A stretch of DNA of 12,390 bases from Acidobacteriota bacterium (GCA_026393735.1 JAPKZP010000319.1:1-12390), one strand, 5' to 3'. Shown: positions 5,748 to 12,390, counted from the first letter of the stretch. Program-made: numbers and translations. The notes: generated from the letters alone by a model not told the origin.

Positions 5748-6299
5748 CTGAATCTGCCGAACAGCCTGACACTGACCAGGATCTTCCTGGTGCCTCTCCT
5801 GGTCGTCGTGCTGCTGACCAAGGTGGAGTGGCCTGTCATGGGCGTGTCGAGCCAGGTGCTCGGCGCGGCGATCTTCGCGGTCGCGTCGCTGACCGACTGG
5901 CTGGACGGCTATGTCGCTCGCCGCCGCAAGCAGGTGACGACCATCGGCAAACTGATGGATCCGATCGCCGACAAGCTGCTGACGGCTGCTGCCTTCATCT
6001 CGCTCGTGCAGATGGGGGCCGCGGCGGCCTGGATGGTGGCGGTCGTGATCGGCCGGGAATTCGCGGTGACGGCCCTGCGCAGCCTCGCGTACGCCCGCGG
6101 CAACGTCATCGCCTCGTCGTCGCTGGGAAAGGCCAAGATGGCCAGCCAGGTCGTGGCCATCCTGCTCCTCATCCTCGGCCACAACGGCTACCGTCCCTTC
6201 TTCGTCCTCGGGCAGGTTGCGATGTGGGTGGTCGTGGCGACATCGGTCGTCTCGGCGGTCGACTACTACCGCCGCTACGCGCGCACCGCCGCGCCCTGA
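5748..6299 (+). CDS. pgsA: CDP-diacylglycerol-glycerol-3-phosphate 3-phosphatidyltransferase
   Basis: Makes phosphatidylglycerophosphate from CDP-diacylglycerol and glycerol-3-phosphate, the committed step to phosphatidylglycerol and cardiolipin, in the inner membrane. The CDP-alcohol phosphotransferase motif D-x2-DG-x2-AR-x8-G-x3-D-x3-D is complete: D50, D53, G54, A57, R58, G67, D71, D75. Several hydrophobic segments follow, as expected for a polytopic enzyme. The conserved N-terminus NLPNSLTLTRIFLVPLL is encoded from 5751, yet the frame holds no ATG, GTG or TTG between the stop at 5712 and the GTG at 5790. A CTG start is therefore inferred, at 5748 (giving M-NLPN, 183 residues; E. coli has 182) or at 5742, which has AGGGG eight bases upstream. 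Starting at the GTG at 5790 would remove the conserved N-terminus. It ends 9 nt from the convergent bamD. Confidence 0.9.
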   Translation: MNLPNSLTLTRIFLVPLLVVVLLTKVEWPVMGVSSQVLGAAIFAVASLTDWLDGYVARRRKQVTTIGKLMDPIADKLLTAAAFISLVQMGAAAAWMVAVVIGREFAVTALRSLAYARGNVIASSSLGKAKMASQVVAILLLILGHNGYRPFFVLGQVAMWVVVATSVVSAVDYYRRYARTAAP

Positions 6300-6308
6300 G
6301 TCGGGGCC

Positions 6309-7130
6309 CTACTGCTTCTTCACCGGCGCCGCCAGGGACGGCGCGGGTGTCTTGGCCAGCTCGAGACCCTGCTGCGCGCGCGCCAGGTATTCGCTCTTCT
6401 CGAATTCCTTCAGCAGCCGGTCGTAGTAGGGTGCCGCCTCGGCCCGCATGTTCATCTTCATCAACGACTCGGCCAGGTAGAAGTAGACCGCATCCCGCCC
6501 CGGGTATTCCGGATCATTCTTCAAGACGGCCTTGAGGCGATCGATCGCACCCGGGTACCAGCGCGAACGAAAGTAGAAGTACCCGACCCGGTAGTCGGAT
6601 TGGCTCAGGCGGCTCTGGGCCTCGCGCAGTTTCTCTTTGCCTTCCGTGAGCAGGCTGCTGTTGGGGTAGCGCGTCACGAACGCCGTGAGTTCAGCCACGG
6701 CCTCGCGCGTCTCGGTCTGATCGCGGTCCGCCGCCTGCATCTGCTCGTAGTGGCACATGCCCAGCCTGAGCTGCGCGTAGTCCGCGCGCGGGCTCGTCGG
6801 GTAGAAGGTCAGGAACTCGCGGTACTCGTTTTGGGCCAGCACGAGCGATTCCGCGGACTTCTCGCCCAGGTACGTGTCACCAAGCCCGAGCTTGGCGTCA
6901 GGCCGATACGCGCTCTGGGGATAGTTGTCCACGAGCTGCCGGAAGTACTCCCGGGACTGCACCCACTTGCGTTTCCCGATGAGCTCGGTGGCTCGCTCGT
7001 AGAGGAACTTGTCCGCTTCGAGGATGCCCGTCGGCACCGCGCTCTTGTTCTTCGCGCACCCGGGGACGAGTCCCAGGGCCGCCAGCGCCACCACTACCCC
7101 GATCAACCGTTGCACGCGACCGCACATCAT
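6309..7130 (-). CDS. bamD: outer membrane assembly lipoprotein BamD
   Basis: A 273-residue lipoprotein of the BamD/YfiO family, an essential part of the BAM complex that inserts beta-barrel proteins into the outer membrane. The N-terminus has a basic start, a hydrophobic stretch (about 10-22) and a lipobox ending LVPGC (C25). The next residue is Ala, not Asp, which fits outer-membrane sorting. From about 37 to 250 there are TPR-like helical pairs, with conserved features such as EYFRQLVDNYPQS (61-73), YAQLRLGMCHYEQ (118-130), TRYPNS (153-158) and DAVYFYLAESLMKM (213-226). Slightly longer than E. coli BamD (245). The ATG at 7130 is directly followed by a second ATG at 7127; either keeps the signal peptide. 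It starts 28 nt after the epimerase stop, as the last gene of the minus-strand string here. Confidence 0.93.
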   Translation of the reverse strand: MMCGRVQRLIGVVVALAALGLVPGCAKNKSAVPTGILEADKFLYERATELIGKRKWVQSREYFRQLVDNYPQSAYRPDAKLGLGDTYLGEKSAESLVLAQNEYREFLTFYPTSPRADYAQLRLGMCHYEQMQAADRDQTETREAVAELTAFVTRYPNSSLLTEGKEKLREAQSRLSQSDYRVGYFYFRSRWYPGAIDRLKAVLKNDPEYPGRDAVYFYLAESLMKMNMRAEAAPYYDRLLKEFEKSEYLARAQQGLELAKTPAPSLAAPVKKQ

Positions 7131-7158
7131 GTCGTTCCAGACCCTGCGCGCACCCGAA

Positions 7159-8106
7159 CTAGAGCAGTTCGGGCACGGAAGAAAGCCAACGCAGTTCGGC
7201 ATCGAGCCCCTGCTCCAGCGACACGCTGGGCGCAAACCCGATGTCCCGGCGTGCGCGGGACGTGTCGGCGTAGGTGTCGCGCATGTCGCCCATCTGCGCG
7301 GGCTCCCGGCGCACATCCACCGGGCGGCCGACGAGCCGGCCGAGGATGTCCAGGACGTGGTTGATGGAGACGCGCGACCCGCCTCCGATATTGTACACGG
7401 CCCCGGGGACACCCTGCAGGCCGGCCGCATGCGTCGCCGCCACGGCGTCACCGACGAACGTGAAGTCCCGCGTCTGTTCCCCATCGCCGTAGAGGGTGAT
7501 GGGTTCCTTCCGCAGGGCCGCGCGGATGAACCGGTGGAACCCCATGTCGGGTCGCTGGCGCGGTCCGTACACGGTGAAGTAGCGCAGCGCCACCGCCGGG
7601 ACCCCGTGGTTCACGTGGTACAGATAGCAAAGTTGCTCGGCGGCGAGTTTCGTCACGCCGTACGGCGACACGGGCTGGGGCAGCGCATCCTCGCGCATCG
7701 GGATGGCCACGTGGTCGCCGTACACCGAGGAACTCGACGCGTACACCACCCGCTGGATCGGCCGGCTGCAGCACGCTTCCAGCAGGATCTGCGTCGCGTC
7801 GACGTTGTTCACCGTGTAGACCTGGAAGTCGCGGCCCCAGCTCTTCCGCACGCCGGCCTGCGCCGCCAGGTGGAAGACATGTGTCACGCCATCCAGCAAC
7901 GCGCCGAGGTTTGCCCCGGCGATCGTGGACTCGACGAACGAGAAGCCCGGATGCCCGCGCAGCCCCGAGAGGTTTCGCTCCTTGATCCACCGCGGGTAGT
8001 AGTCGGTGAAACAGTCGAGGCCAATGACCGTTGCGCCGGACGCCAGCAGGCGATCGGCCAGGTTGGACCCGATGAACCCCGCAACGCCCGTGACCAATGC
8101 GTTCAT
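7159..8106 (-). CDS. NAD-dependent sugar epimerase/dehydratase (extended SDR)
   Basis: A 315-residue extended short-chain dehydrogenase acting on a nucleotide sugar. The NAD-binding motif is TGVAGFIGSN (6-15), with D31 as the probable ribose-binding acidic residue. HLAAQAGVR (79-87) and YASSSSVYG (122-130) precede the catalytic YGVTK (Y149, K153). RYFTVYGPRQRPDM (175-188), TRDFTFVGD (212-220) and YNIGGG (238-243) complete the family pattern. These fit UDP-glucose or UDP-glucuronate 4-epimerase-like proteins; the substrate cannot be fixed from sequence. It has no signal peptide, so it is cytoplasmic. Its ATG overlaps the thioesterase stop codon as ATGA, suggesting translational coupling, with a distant GAGG 11 bases upstream. 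It may supply a sugar for cell-surface polysaccharide, in line with the nucleotide-sugar genes elsewhere in the window. Confidence 0.9.
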   Translation of the reverse strand: MNALVTGVAGFIGSNLADRLLASGATVIGLDCFTDYYPRWIKERNLSGLRGHPGFSFVESTIAGANLGALLDGVTHVFHLAAQAGVRKSWGRDFQVYTVNNVDATQILLEACCSRPIQRVVYASSSSVYGDHVAIPMREDALPQPVSPYGVTKLAAEQLCYLYHVNHGVPAVALRYFTVYGPRQRPDMGFHRFIRAALRKEPITLYGDGEQTRDFTFVGDAVAATHAAGLQGVPGAVYNIGGGSRVSINHVLDILGRLVGRPVDVRREPAQMGDMRDTYADTSRARRDIGFAPSVSLEQGLDAELRWLSSVPELL

Positions 8107-8507
8107 GCGAACAATGTCCTCACCCGTTCGGGAAGCCGCTTCGGGCGGCCGTGCAGGTCCGTCGAGGCGTGCACCGTGTGCCCGGTTGCCGTCGCCACGC
8201 CGTCGAGCCGGCGGACGACGTCGTAATAGAACTTCACGCGAACAGGGGACAGCAGCTCGCCCCGCGTGCGGATCTCGATCTCGTCATCGTATCGCGACGG
8301 CTGCCGGTAGTCACAGTGCGCTTCAATGACGGGCAGCATCGTTTCGTCCTGGTCTTCCATCGCGCGGTACGTCCACCCCAGGCTCCGCAGCCACTCGCAC
8401 CGGCCCACCTCGAACCACGCGAAGTAGTTCGCGTAGTAGGCGTAGCCCATCTTGTCGGTTTCCGCGTATCGGACTCGTACCAGCGCGGCAGACACGTGCG
8501 ACGTCAC
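8103..8507 (-). CDS. acyl-CoA thioesterase, YbgC/4-hydroxybenzoyl-CoA thioesterase family
   Basis: A 134-residue single hotdog-fold protein that probably hydrolyses an acyl-CoA thioester in the cytoplasm. The family signature RVRYAETDKMGYAYYANY (11-28) is followed by WFEVGRCEWLR (31-41). D18 corresponds to the catalytic Asp. The position where E. coli YbgC has His in YHASY is Tyr here, a change I believe is common in other clades of the family. The GTG at 8507 is chosen because it overlaps the rpe stop as GTGA, has GGAG six bases upstream, and gives the usual family length; the frame stays open far upstream, antisense-like and out of frame within rpe, without family similarity. The natural acyl substrate is unknown. 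Confidence 0.9.
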   Translation of the reverse strand: MTSHVSAALVRVRYAETDKMGYAYYANYFAWFEVGRCEWLRSLGWTYRAMEDQDETMLPVIEAHCDYRQPSRYDDEIEIRTRGELLSPVRVKFYYDVVRRLDGVATATGHTVHASTDLHGRPKRLPERVRTLFA

Positions 8508-9202
8508 CGCACGCTCCGGGACCCCGTGAGCCGCTGCTGCGCCGCCGCGACGGCCTGGGCTTTGAGGCGCCGGGCCGACGCCTCCGCATCCGGACTGCCG
8601 AAGACCGACGACCCCGCCACGATCCAGTCCGCCCCGGCCAGCACGACGTCCGTGATGGTCGCTTCGTCGATGCCCCCGTCGACCTCGATGGGCGCGGCGT
8701 TCCCCGCTTCGTCGAGCAGCGCCCGCATGGCCCGTACTTTCGACGTGCTGCGGCGGATATAGGTCTGGCCGCCGAATCCCGGATTCACGGTCATGACGAG
8801 CACGAAATCCACGTCCGCCGCCACTTCTTCGAGGCTGCCGACGGGCGTGGACGGATTCAACGCCACGCCGGCCTTGAGACCCAGGTCCTTGATGAGGTGA
8901 ATCGTCCGGTGCAGGTGCGGCAACGCTTCGACGTGCACGGAAATCAGGGACGCGCCCGCCTCGGCAAACGCCGGGATGAAACGGTCGGGGTCCTCGATCA
9001 TCAGGTGAACGTCGAGCGGCACCTGCGCCACGCGCTTCACCGAGCGGACGACGGCCGGGCCGACGGTCAGGTTCGGCACGAAGTGCCCGTCCATCACGTC
9101 CACGTGAATCAGGTCGGCGCCGCCACGTTCCGCGGCGGCAATGCAGGCGCCAAGGGCCGCAAAGTCGGCGGCCAGGATTGAGGGGGCAAGCCGGACGCTC
9201 AT
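8504..9202 (-). CDS. rpe: ribulose-phosphate 3-epimerase
   Basis: Interconverts D-ribulose-5-phosphate and D-xylulose-5-phosphate in the pentose phosphate pathway, in the cytoplasm. The 232-residue TIM barrel shows LAPSILAADF (5-14), HVDVMDGHFVPNLTVGP (33-49), DVHLMIEDP (64-72), VMTVNPGFGGQ (136-146), EVDGGI (173-178) and AGSSVFG (196-202). The metal ligands are H33, D35, H66 and D175; D35 and D175 are the acid/base pair. The ATG at 9202 has GGAGGT six bases upstream and overlaps the PASTA gene stop as ATGA. The stop overlaps the thioesterase GTG by four bases. The C-terminal 15-20 residues extend slightly beyond the core fold. Identification is firm. Confidence 0.97.
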   Translation of the reverse strand: MSVRLAPSILAADFAALGACIAAAERGGADLIHVDVMDGHFVPNLTVGPAVVRSVKRVAQVPLDVHLMIEDPDRFIPAFAEAGASLISVHVEALPHLHRTIHLIKDLGLKAGVALNPSTPVGSLEEVAADVDFVLVMTVNPGFGGQTYIRRSTSKVRAMRALLDEAGNAAPIEVDGGIDEATITDVVLAGADWIVAGSSVFGSPDAEASARRLKAQAVAAAQQRLTGSRSVR

Positions 9203-9921
9203 CGACTGACCTCCAGCGAAATAGGCTGATCCGGCGTGATCTGGAACCCGGCCGCTGGGGACTGCCGCAGGATGACGCCTGACGGCACGCCGGGATAAGG
9301 CTGCTGCGCCACGATGGCCACCCGGAGGCCTCGGCTGCGCAGCAAGTCGACCGCAGCGTCTGCCGACACGCCAATGACGTCGGGCATGACGTAACCGCCC
9401 GCCCGCTCCCCCCGGTTCACGAGCAGCCCGACACGCGCGTTGCGGGATCCCGGGCCAGGCTGCTGGGCGACGATCGCATCCATCGGCAGCTCCGAAGAGC
9501 GGACATCAGCCGTGCCGGCCAGTTCGAGGCCGTCCTGCTGGAGGCGCGCCATCGCCGTGCGCTCCGTCTCGCCGATGAGCTTCGGCACGAGTGAGGACCG
9601 GGACCCCGCGCTGATCCACACGCGGACACTGCGGCCCCGGCGGACGGCCAGTCCGGCCACCGGATCCTGTGACGCGATTCTCCCGAGCGGGACCTTCGAA
9701 TCGAATGGCCGGTTGTCGTCCACTCGCACCGTCAGCCCCGCCGACTCCATCGCGCCCGTCGCCTCAGCCGCCTCGAGCCCGACGACGGACGGCACCGCGA
9801 CTTCGCGCGCCCGCAGGGCCACCCGCATGGTGGCGACGGTAAATAGAGCATAGGTTCCGGCCAGCGCGGCCGCGAGCAGGAGTGCGCGCCCGATCTTCCT
9901 GGTGCGGGTGTTCGATGCCAT
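9199..9921 (-). CDS. membrane-anchored protein with three PASTA domains, no kinase
   Basis: A 240-residue protein with a short basic N-terminus, one transmembrane segment (about 11-31) and three PASTA domains outside the cytoplasm: about 41-106 (VPSVVGLE ... SQDPVAG), 110-170 (VPKLIGETE ... AQQPGPGS) and 177-239 (MPDVIGVSADAA ... RQSPAAG). PASTA domains are known from PknB/PrkC-type kinases and class B penicillin-binding proteins, where they sense or bind peptidoglycan or muropeptides. Nothing before the membrane segment could be a kinase: only about ten residues. It lies between rsmB and rpe, the place where Firmicutes have the PASTA kinase. The ATG at 9921 is preceded by only weak CAGG. A peptidoglycan-binding envelope role is inferred. 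Confidence 0.85.
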   Translation of the reverse strand: MASNTRTRKIGRALLLAAALAGTYALFTVATMRVALRAREVAVPSVVGLEAAEATGAMESAGLTVRVDDNRPFDSKVPLGRIASQDPVAGLAVRRGRSVRVWISAGSRSSLVPKLIGETERTAMARLQQDGLELAGTADVRSSELPMDAIVAQQPGPGSRNARVGLLVNRGERAGGYVMPDVIGVSADAAVDLLRSRGLRVAIVAQQPYPGVPSGVILRQSPAAGFQITPDQPISLEVSR

Positions 9922-9931
9922 GCCTGACAGA

Positions 9932-9958
9932 ACTGTACTACACGACTGAACCGGACAA
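9932..9958 (-). promoter_or_regulatory. weak candidate internal promoter before the PASTA gene
   Basis: In the 50-nt gap between rsmB and the PASTA gene, the minus strand has TTGTCC (9958-9953) and TACAGT (9937-9932), 15 bases apart. The spacing is short and the predicted leader is only a few bases, so this is weak. It is the largest gap in the minus-strand string from fmt to bamD. Confidence 0.25.
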
Positions 9959-9971
9959 CCAGATGCTGAGG

Positions 9972-11318
9972 TCAGATCCGGCGCCGGAGGCGGGCCGCAA
10001 AGAACGCCTCCAGGCCGTGCTGGTGCGGCGTGGTCCGGAGGCAGCCCTCGCCGTCGAGGCAGGCGAGAACGCCCGGATCCGGCGCGACCTGTGCACGCCG
10101 GGGATCCTCGAGCTCGAACGCCTGGTGCGCACCGAGGAAGGCGGCGACGACCTGTTCGTTTTCCTCAGGTTCGCTGGAACAGGTGCTGTAGACGAGATGC
10201 CCTCCGGGCTTGACGCCACAGGAGGCGGCCGAGAGCATGCGCAGTTGACGGTCGGCATACCCGGGCAGATCGGCGGCCGTCCGCTTCCACCGGACGTCGG
10301 GATCGCGGCGGATGGTGACGAGGCTCGAGCACGGGGCGTCGACCAGGACCAGATCCAGGCTCTCCCTGAACGGTATGCCGCCCAGCACATCGTGCTGGAT
10401 GACGGCGACGCCTTCGAGGCGGACTGCGCGCAACGTCTCGCGGAGCAGGCGGACCCGACGCGGCCGGACATCGGCCGCCACGAGGAAACCCGTGCCGTGG
10501 AGGGCGGCGGCCAGTTGCGCTGTCTTGCCGCCCGGGGCTGCGCATGCGTCCAGCACACGCATGCCCGAGCGAGGAGCCACGAGCGCCCCGACGAGTTGCG
10601 ACGCCTCGTCCTGCACGAGGAATGCGCCCTCGCGCGCGAGAGCGGACGTCAAGGGATTCCCGTGCTCGACGATCAAGCCGTCGGGCGCGTAGGCGCACGG
10701 GCGCGTGGTGACGCCCGCGGCGGCGAGGGCGGCCGCGAGATCGACCCTCGTCATGCGCAAGGCGTGCGCACAGAGCGTCATCGGCGACGGGGTGTTGTTG
10801 AACGTAGCCCAGGCGAGCGCGGTCGGGACCCCCAATCGGGCGATCCATCGCTCGACGAGCCACTGTGGGTGCGACCACGTGTTCACGAGGTGCGCCACGG
10901 GATCCTCGACGCCGGCGGTCGGCACGCTCCGGGCGTCGCGGCTGATGCGCCGCAGGATGGCGTTGACCGCGCCGCTGGCGCTGCGATGCCCCTGCTGCTT
11001 GCACAGGTTCACCGCGTCATCGACGACGGCGGACGCCGGCACGCGGTCCAGGTGGAGCAACTGGTAGGCGGACAGGCGCAGGATGTCGAGCACGATCGTG
11101 TCGAAGGCGCCGATGCGACGGTCGCCGGCCCATGCGATGACATGATCCAGGGCGCCACGCCAGCGCAGCGTGCCCAGCACAATCTCAGCCGCCAGGGCGC
11201 GATCCCGTTCATCGGTGAGGTCCTTGCGGCTTCGATCCAGCGCCGTGGCGAGGTCGACGTCCTTGGCAGCCACGCGCTGCAGCGTCTGGAGGGCCACCGT
11301 TCGAGCGGGCGCGATCAT
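9972..11318 (-). CDS. rsmB: 16S rRNA (cytosine-967-C5)-methyltransferase
   Basis: A 448-residue SAM-dependent RNA m5C methyltransferase of the RsmB/Sun family, which methylates C967 of 16S rRNA. An N-terminal NusB-like helical RNA-binding domain (about 1-130) is followed by the catalytic domain: VQDEASQLVG (235-244), DACAAPGGKT (257-266, SAM binding), DAPCS (327-331, C330) and YSTCS (377-381, C380). In this family the second Cys is the nucleophile and the first assists product release. The stretch after DAPCS reads SLVTIRRDPD, whereas E. coli has a TG there and many relatives LG; here a Val replaces that Gly. The length is close to E. coli RsmB (429). The ATG at 11318 follows the fmt stop by 4 nt, so it is coupled with fmt. 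Confident apart from the variant loop. Confidence 0.95.
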   Translation of the reverse strand: MIAPARTVALQTLQRVAAKDVDLATALDRSRKDLTDERDRALAAEIVLGTLRWRGALDHVIAWAGDRRIGAFDTIVLDILRLSAYQLLHLDRVPASAVVDDAVNLCKQQGHRSASGAVNAILRRISRDARSVPTAGVEDPVAHLVNTWSHPQWLVERWIARLGVPTALAWATFNNTPSPMTLCAHALRMTRVDLAAALAAAGVTTRPCAYAPDGLIVEHGNPLTSALAREGAFLVQDEASQLVGALVAPRSGMRVLDACAAPGGKTAQLAAALHGTGFLVAADVRPRRVRLLRETLRAVRLEGVAVIQHDVLGGIPFRESLDLVLVDAPCSSLVTIRRDPDVRWKRTAADLPGYADRQLRMLSAASCGVKPGGHLVYSTCSSEPEENEQVVAAFLGAHQAFELEDPRRAQVAPDPGVLACLDGEGCLRTTPHQHGLEAFFAARLRRRI

Positions 11319-11322
11319 GACG

Positions 11323-12330
11323 TCAGGCCCTGGCGGCGGACGCGTCCGGGGCCTGCACCGGCGGGGGAGGAGCGTCGAATCGCACGCCGGGCGTCAGCCG
11401 GTGACCGGCGGCGAAGTCCCGTCCCGGCATCGGGCGGCGTCCTTCGGGCTGGACGACCAGGATGTCCAGCAGGCCCGTCCCTGTCTGGACACGCACGCCC
11501 TCGCGGGCAACTTCCGTGACGGTCCCCGGCATCGCACCGGGGACCGGGCCGAACGGCGTGACCCGCGTGCGCAACACGATCAGCCGGCGTCCCGCCAGGC
11601 TCGTCGACGCAAGCGGCCAGGGCTGCAAGCCGCGGACCTGGTCATGAATCTGTTCAGCCGCGTGGGTCCAGTCGATGGGGCCTTCCTCTTTCCGCAGCCG
11701 GTGGGCGTAGGTGGCTCGGGCCGGGTCCTGGGGGTGCTCCGTCGATCGGCCGTCGGCGATGGCATCGATCACCTCGACGAGGAGCGTCGCCCCGATCCGG
11801 GCCAGGTCAGCCTCGACCTCGGCGCTCGTGTCATCGGGCCCGATGGGCCGCGTCACGGTGGCGAACACCGCGCCCGCGTCGAGCGCCTGCACCACGCGCA
11901 TGATGCTGACGCCGGTCTCGGTGTCGCCCGCAAGGACCGCGCGATGAACGGGTGCCGCGCCGCGGTGGCGCGGCAGCAACGAGGCGTGCACGTTGACCAG
12001 GCCGCGCGGCGGCACGTCGAGGATTGCGGCAGGCAGAATCTTGCCGTAGGCCGCGACGACGCCGAGGTCGGCCTGCCACGCACGCAGGCCGGCGAGAAAC
12101 GACTCGTCTTTGAGGCGATCCGGCTGCACGACGGGAATCCCGTGAGCGCGTGCGGCATGCTTCACCGGGCTGTCAGACACCTTCTGTCCGCGACCGCGGG
12201 GCCGGTCCGGCTGCGTCACGGCGCCCACCACGTGGTGGCGCGACGCGACCAGCGCCTCGAGGCCGGGCACGGCAAACTCGGGCGTTCCGAAGAACACCAG
12301 GCGCAACCGACGGGGCGCAACGTCTACCAT
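11323..12330 (-). CDS. fmt: methionyl-tRNA formyltransferase
   Basis: Formylates the initiator Met-tRNA with 10-formyltetrahydrofolate before translation initiation. The 335-residue protein has the N-terminal formyltransferase domain starting LVFFGTPEFAVP (11-22), then YGKILP (95-100), the catalytic NVH and D (N113, H115, D151; E. coli N106, H108, D144) and SLLPRHRGAAPVHRA (117-131). A C-terminal OB-like domain (about 210-315) ends in a Pro/Ala-rich tail (318-335) that looks like a lineage extension. The ATG at 12330 overlaps the upstream gene by 7 nt and has only a weak AGG before it; it gives about eight residues more than the minimal family N-terminus. The context def-fmt-rsmB is common across bacteria. 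Confidence 0.97.
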   Translation of the reverse strand: MVDVAPRRLRLVFFGTPEFAVPGLEALVASRHHVVGAVTQPDRPRGRGQKVSDSPVKHAARAHGIPVVQPDRLKDESFLAGLRAWQADLGVVAAYGKILPAAILDVPPRGLVNVHASLLPRHRGAAPVHRAVLAGDTETGVSIMRVVQALDAGAVFATVTRPIGPDDTSAEVEADLARIGATLLVEVIDAIADGRSTEHPQDPARATYAHRLRKEEGPIDWTHAAEQIHDQVRGLQPWPLASTSLAGRRLIVLRTRVTPFGPVPGAMPGTVTEVAREGVRVQTGTGLLDILVVQPEGRRPMPGRDFAAGHRLTPGVRFDAPPPPVQAPDASAARA

Positions 12331-12390
12331 TTGCCTGACCGTGTCAGCTTGCGAATGCGCCGCACGATGAGATCGCGCTGGATGCCGCGC
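12324..12390 (-). CDS. def: 3' end of upstream gene, probably peptide deformylase
   Basis: The last 21 complete codons of a gene that continues past the window edge, ending RGIQRDLIVRRIRKLTRSGKW before a TAG stop at 12326-12324. The stop lies inside the fmt start, a 7-nt overlap. Many peptide deformylases end in a basic helix of the form K-R-x-L-I-x-R-K-I-x-K, and def is the usual gene before fmt, so def is the best guess. If correct, its product removes the formyl group that Fmt adds. The open frame is certain to the edge; the name rests on a short tail and on context. Confidence 0.6.
   Translation of the reverse strand, partial: RGIQRDLIVRRIRKLTRSGKW

Noticed and set aside
6297..6311. Possible bidirectional terminator between pgsA and bamD
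   Set aside because: The gap is only 9 bases and no inverted repeat with a T-tract is visible.
4637..6535. Plus-strand open frame of 632 codons across the nucleotidyltransferase gene and pgsA
   Set aside because: It is antisense to one clear enzyme and out of frame with another, has Arg/Pro/Gly-rich composition and no recognisable motif. It is a by-product of high GC content.
7131..7484. N-terminal extension of the BamD reading frame by 118 codons
   Set aside because: It runs through the epimerase coding region out of frame. The ATG at 7130 gives a proper lipoprotein signal peptide.
8508..9374. N-terminal extension of the thioesterase reading frame
   Set aside because: It overlaps rpe out of frame and has no family similarity. 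The GTG at 8507 with GGAG and the GTGA overlap gives the normal hotdog-protein length.
9882..11519. Plus-strand open frame of 545 codons opposite rsmB
   Set aside because: The minus strand here encodes RsmB with all its motifs; the antisense translation has low-complexity, Arg-rich composition.
1..12390. Search for a mobile element, CRISPR array, phage or defence module
   Set aside because: No transposase, integrase, nuclease or reverse transcriptase motifs, no terminal inverted repeats and no regularly spaced repeats were seen. All sizeable gene space is explained by core functions apart from the 93-residue protein.

Overview
This 12.4 kb window is a chromosomal housekeeping segment from a GC-rich Gram-negative bacterium. 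A BamD-type lipoprotein and a leaderless, TAnAAT-type promoter style, together with the gene set and order, suggest Acidobacteriota, perhaps a Vicinamibacteria-like lineage. That placement is inference; the window contains no marker that proves it. I see no transposon, phage, CRISPR array, toxin-antitoxin pair or defence system.

Left part (1-3003): upp (uracil salvage, minus strand) diverges from a plus-strand amidohydrolase of the methylthioadenosine/S-adenosylhomocysteine deaminase type that carries a signal peptide. The amidohydrolase runs tail-to-tail, with a 22-bp overlap, into hpt (hypoxanthine salvage, minus strand). So two base-salvage phosphoribosyltransferases flank a nucleoside-deaminase-like enzyme. 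A short intergenic region then separates hpt from a small plus-strand gene for a basic, coiled-coil protein of unknown function.

Middle (3032-6299): a minus-strand unit contains a sugar-1-phosphate nucleotidyltransferase (probably mannose-1-phosphate guanylyltransferase) and a phosphomannomutase/phosphoglucomutase, followed by tRNA-Gly(CCC), which also has its own candidate promoter. The two enzymes make consecutive steps toward a nucleotide sugar such as GDP-mannose. Divergent from them is pgsA (phosphatidylglycerophosphate synthase), whose conserved N-terminus can only be included by using a CTG or other non-standard start.

Right part (6309-12390): a long minus-strand gene string, in transcription order def (only its 3' end, tentative), fmt, rsmB, a membrane-anchored PASTA protein, rpe, a hotdog thioesterase, an NAD-dependent sugar epimerase and bamD. 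Several junctions are 4-nt stop/start overlaps. The order def-fmt-rsmB-PASTA-rpe recalls the Firmicutes def-fmt-rsmB-(phosphatase)-PASTA kinase-rpe neighbourhood, except that here the PASTA protein has no kinase domain.

The points most worth following up are the kinase-less PASTA protein at the kinase position, the non-AUG pgsA start, the paired leaderless promoters between upp and the amidohydrolase, the exported deaminase-like enzyme, and the small basic protein. Most of the rest is ordinary core metabolism.
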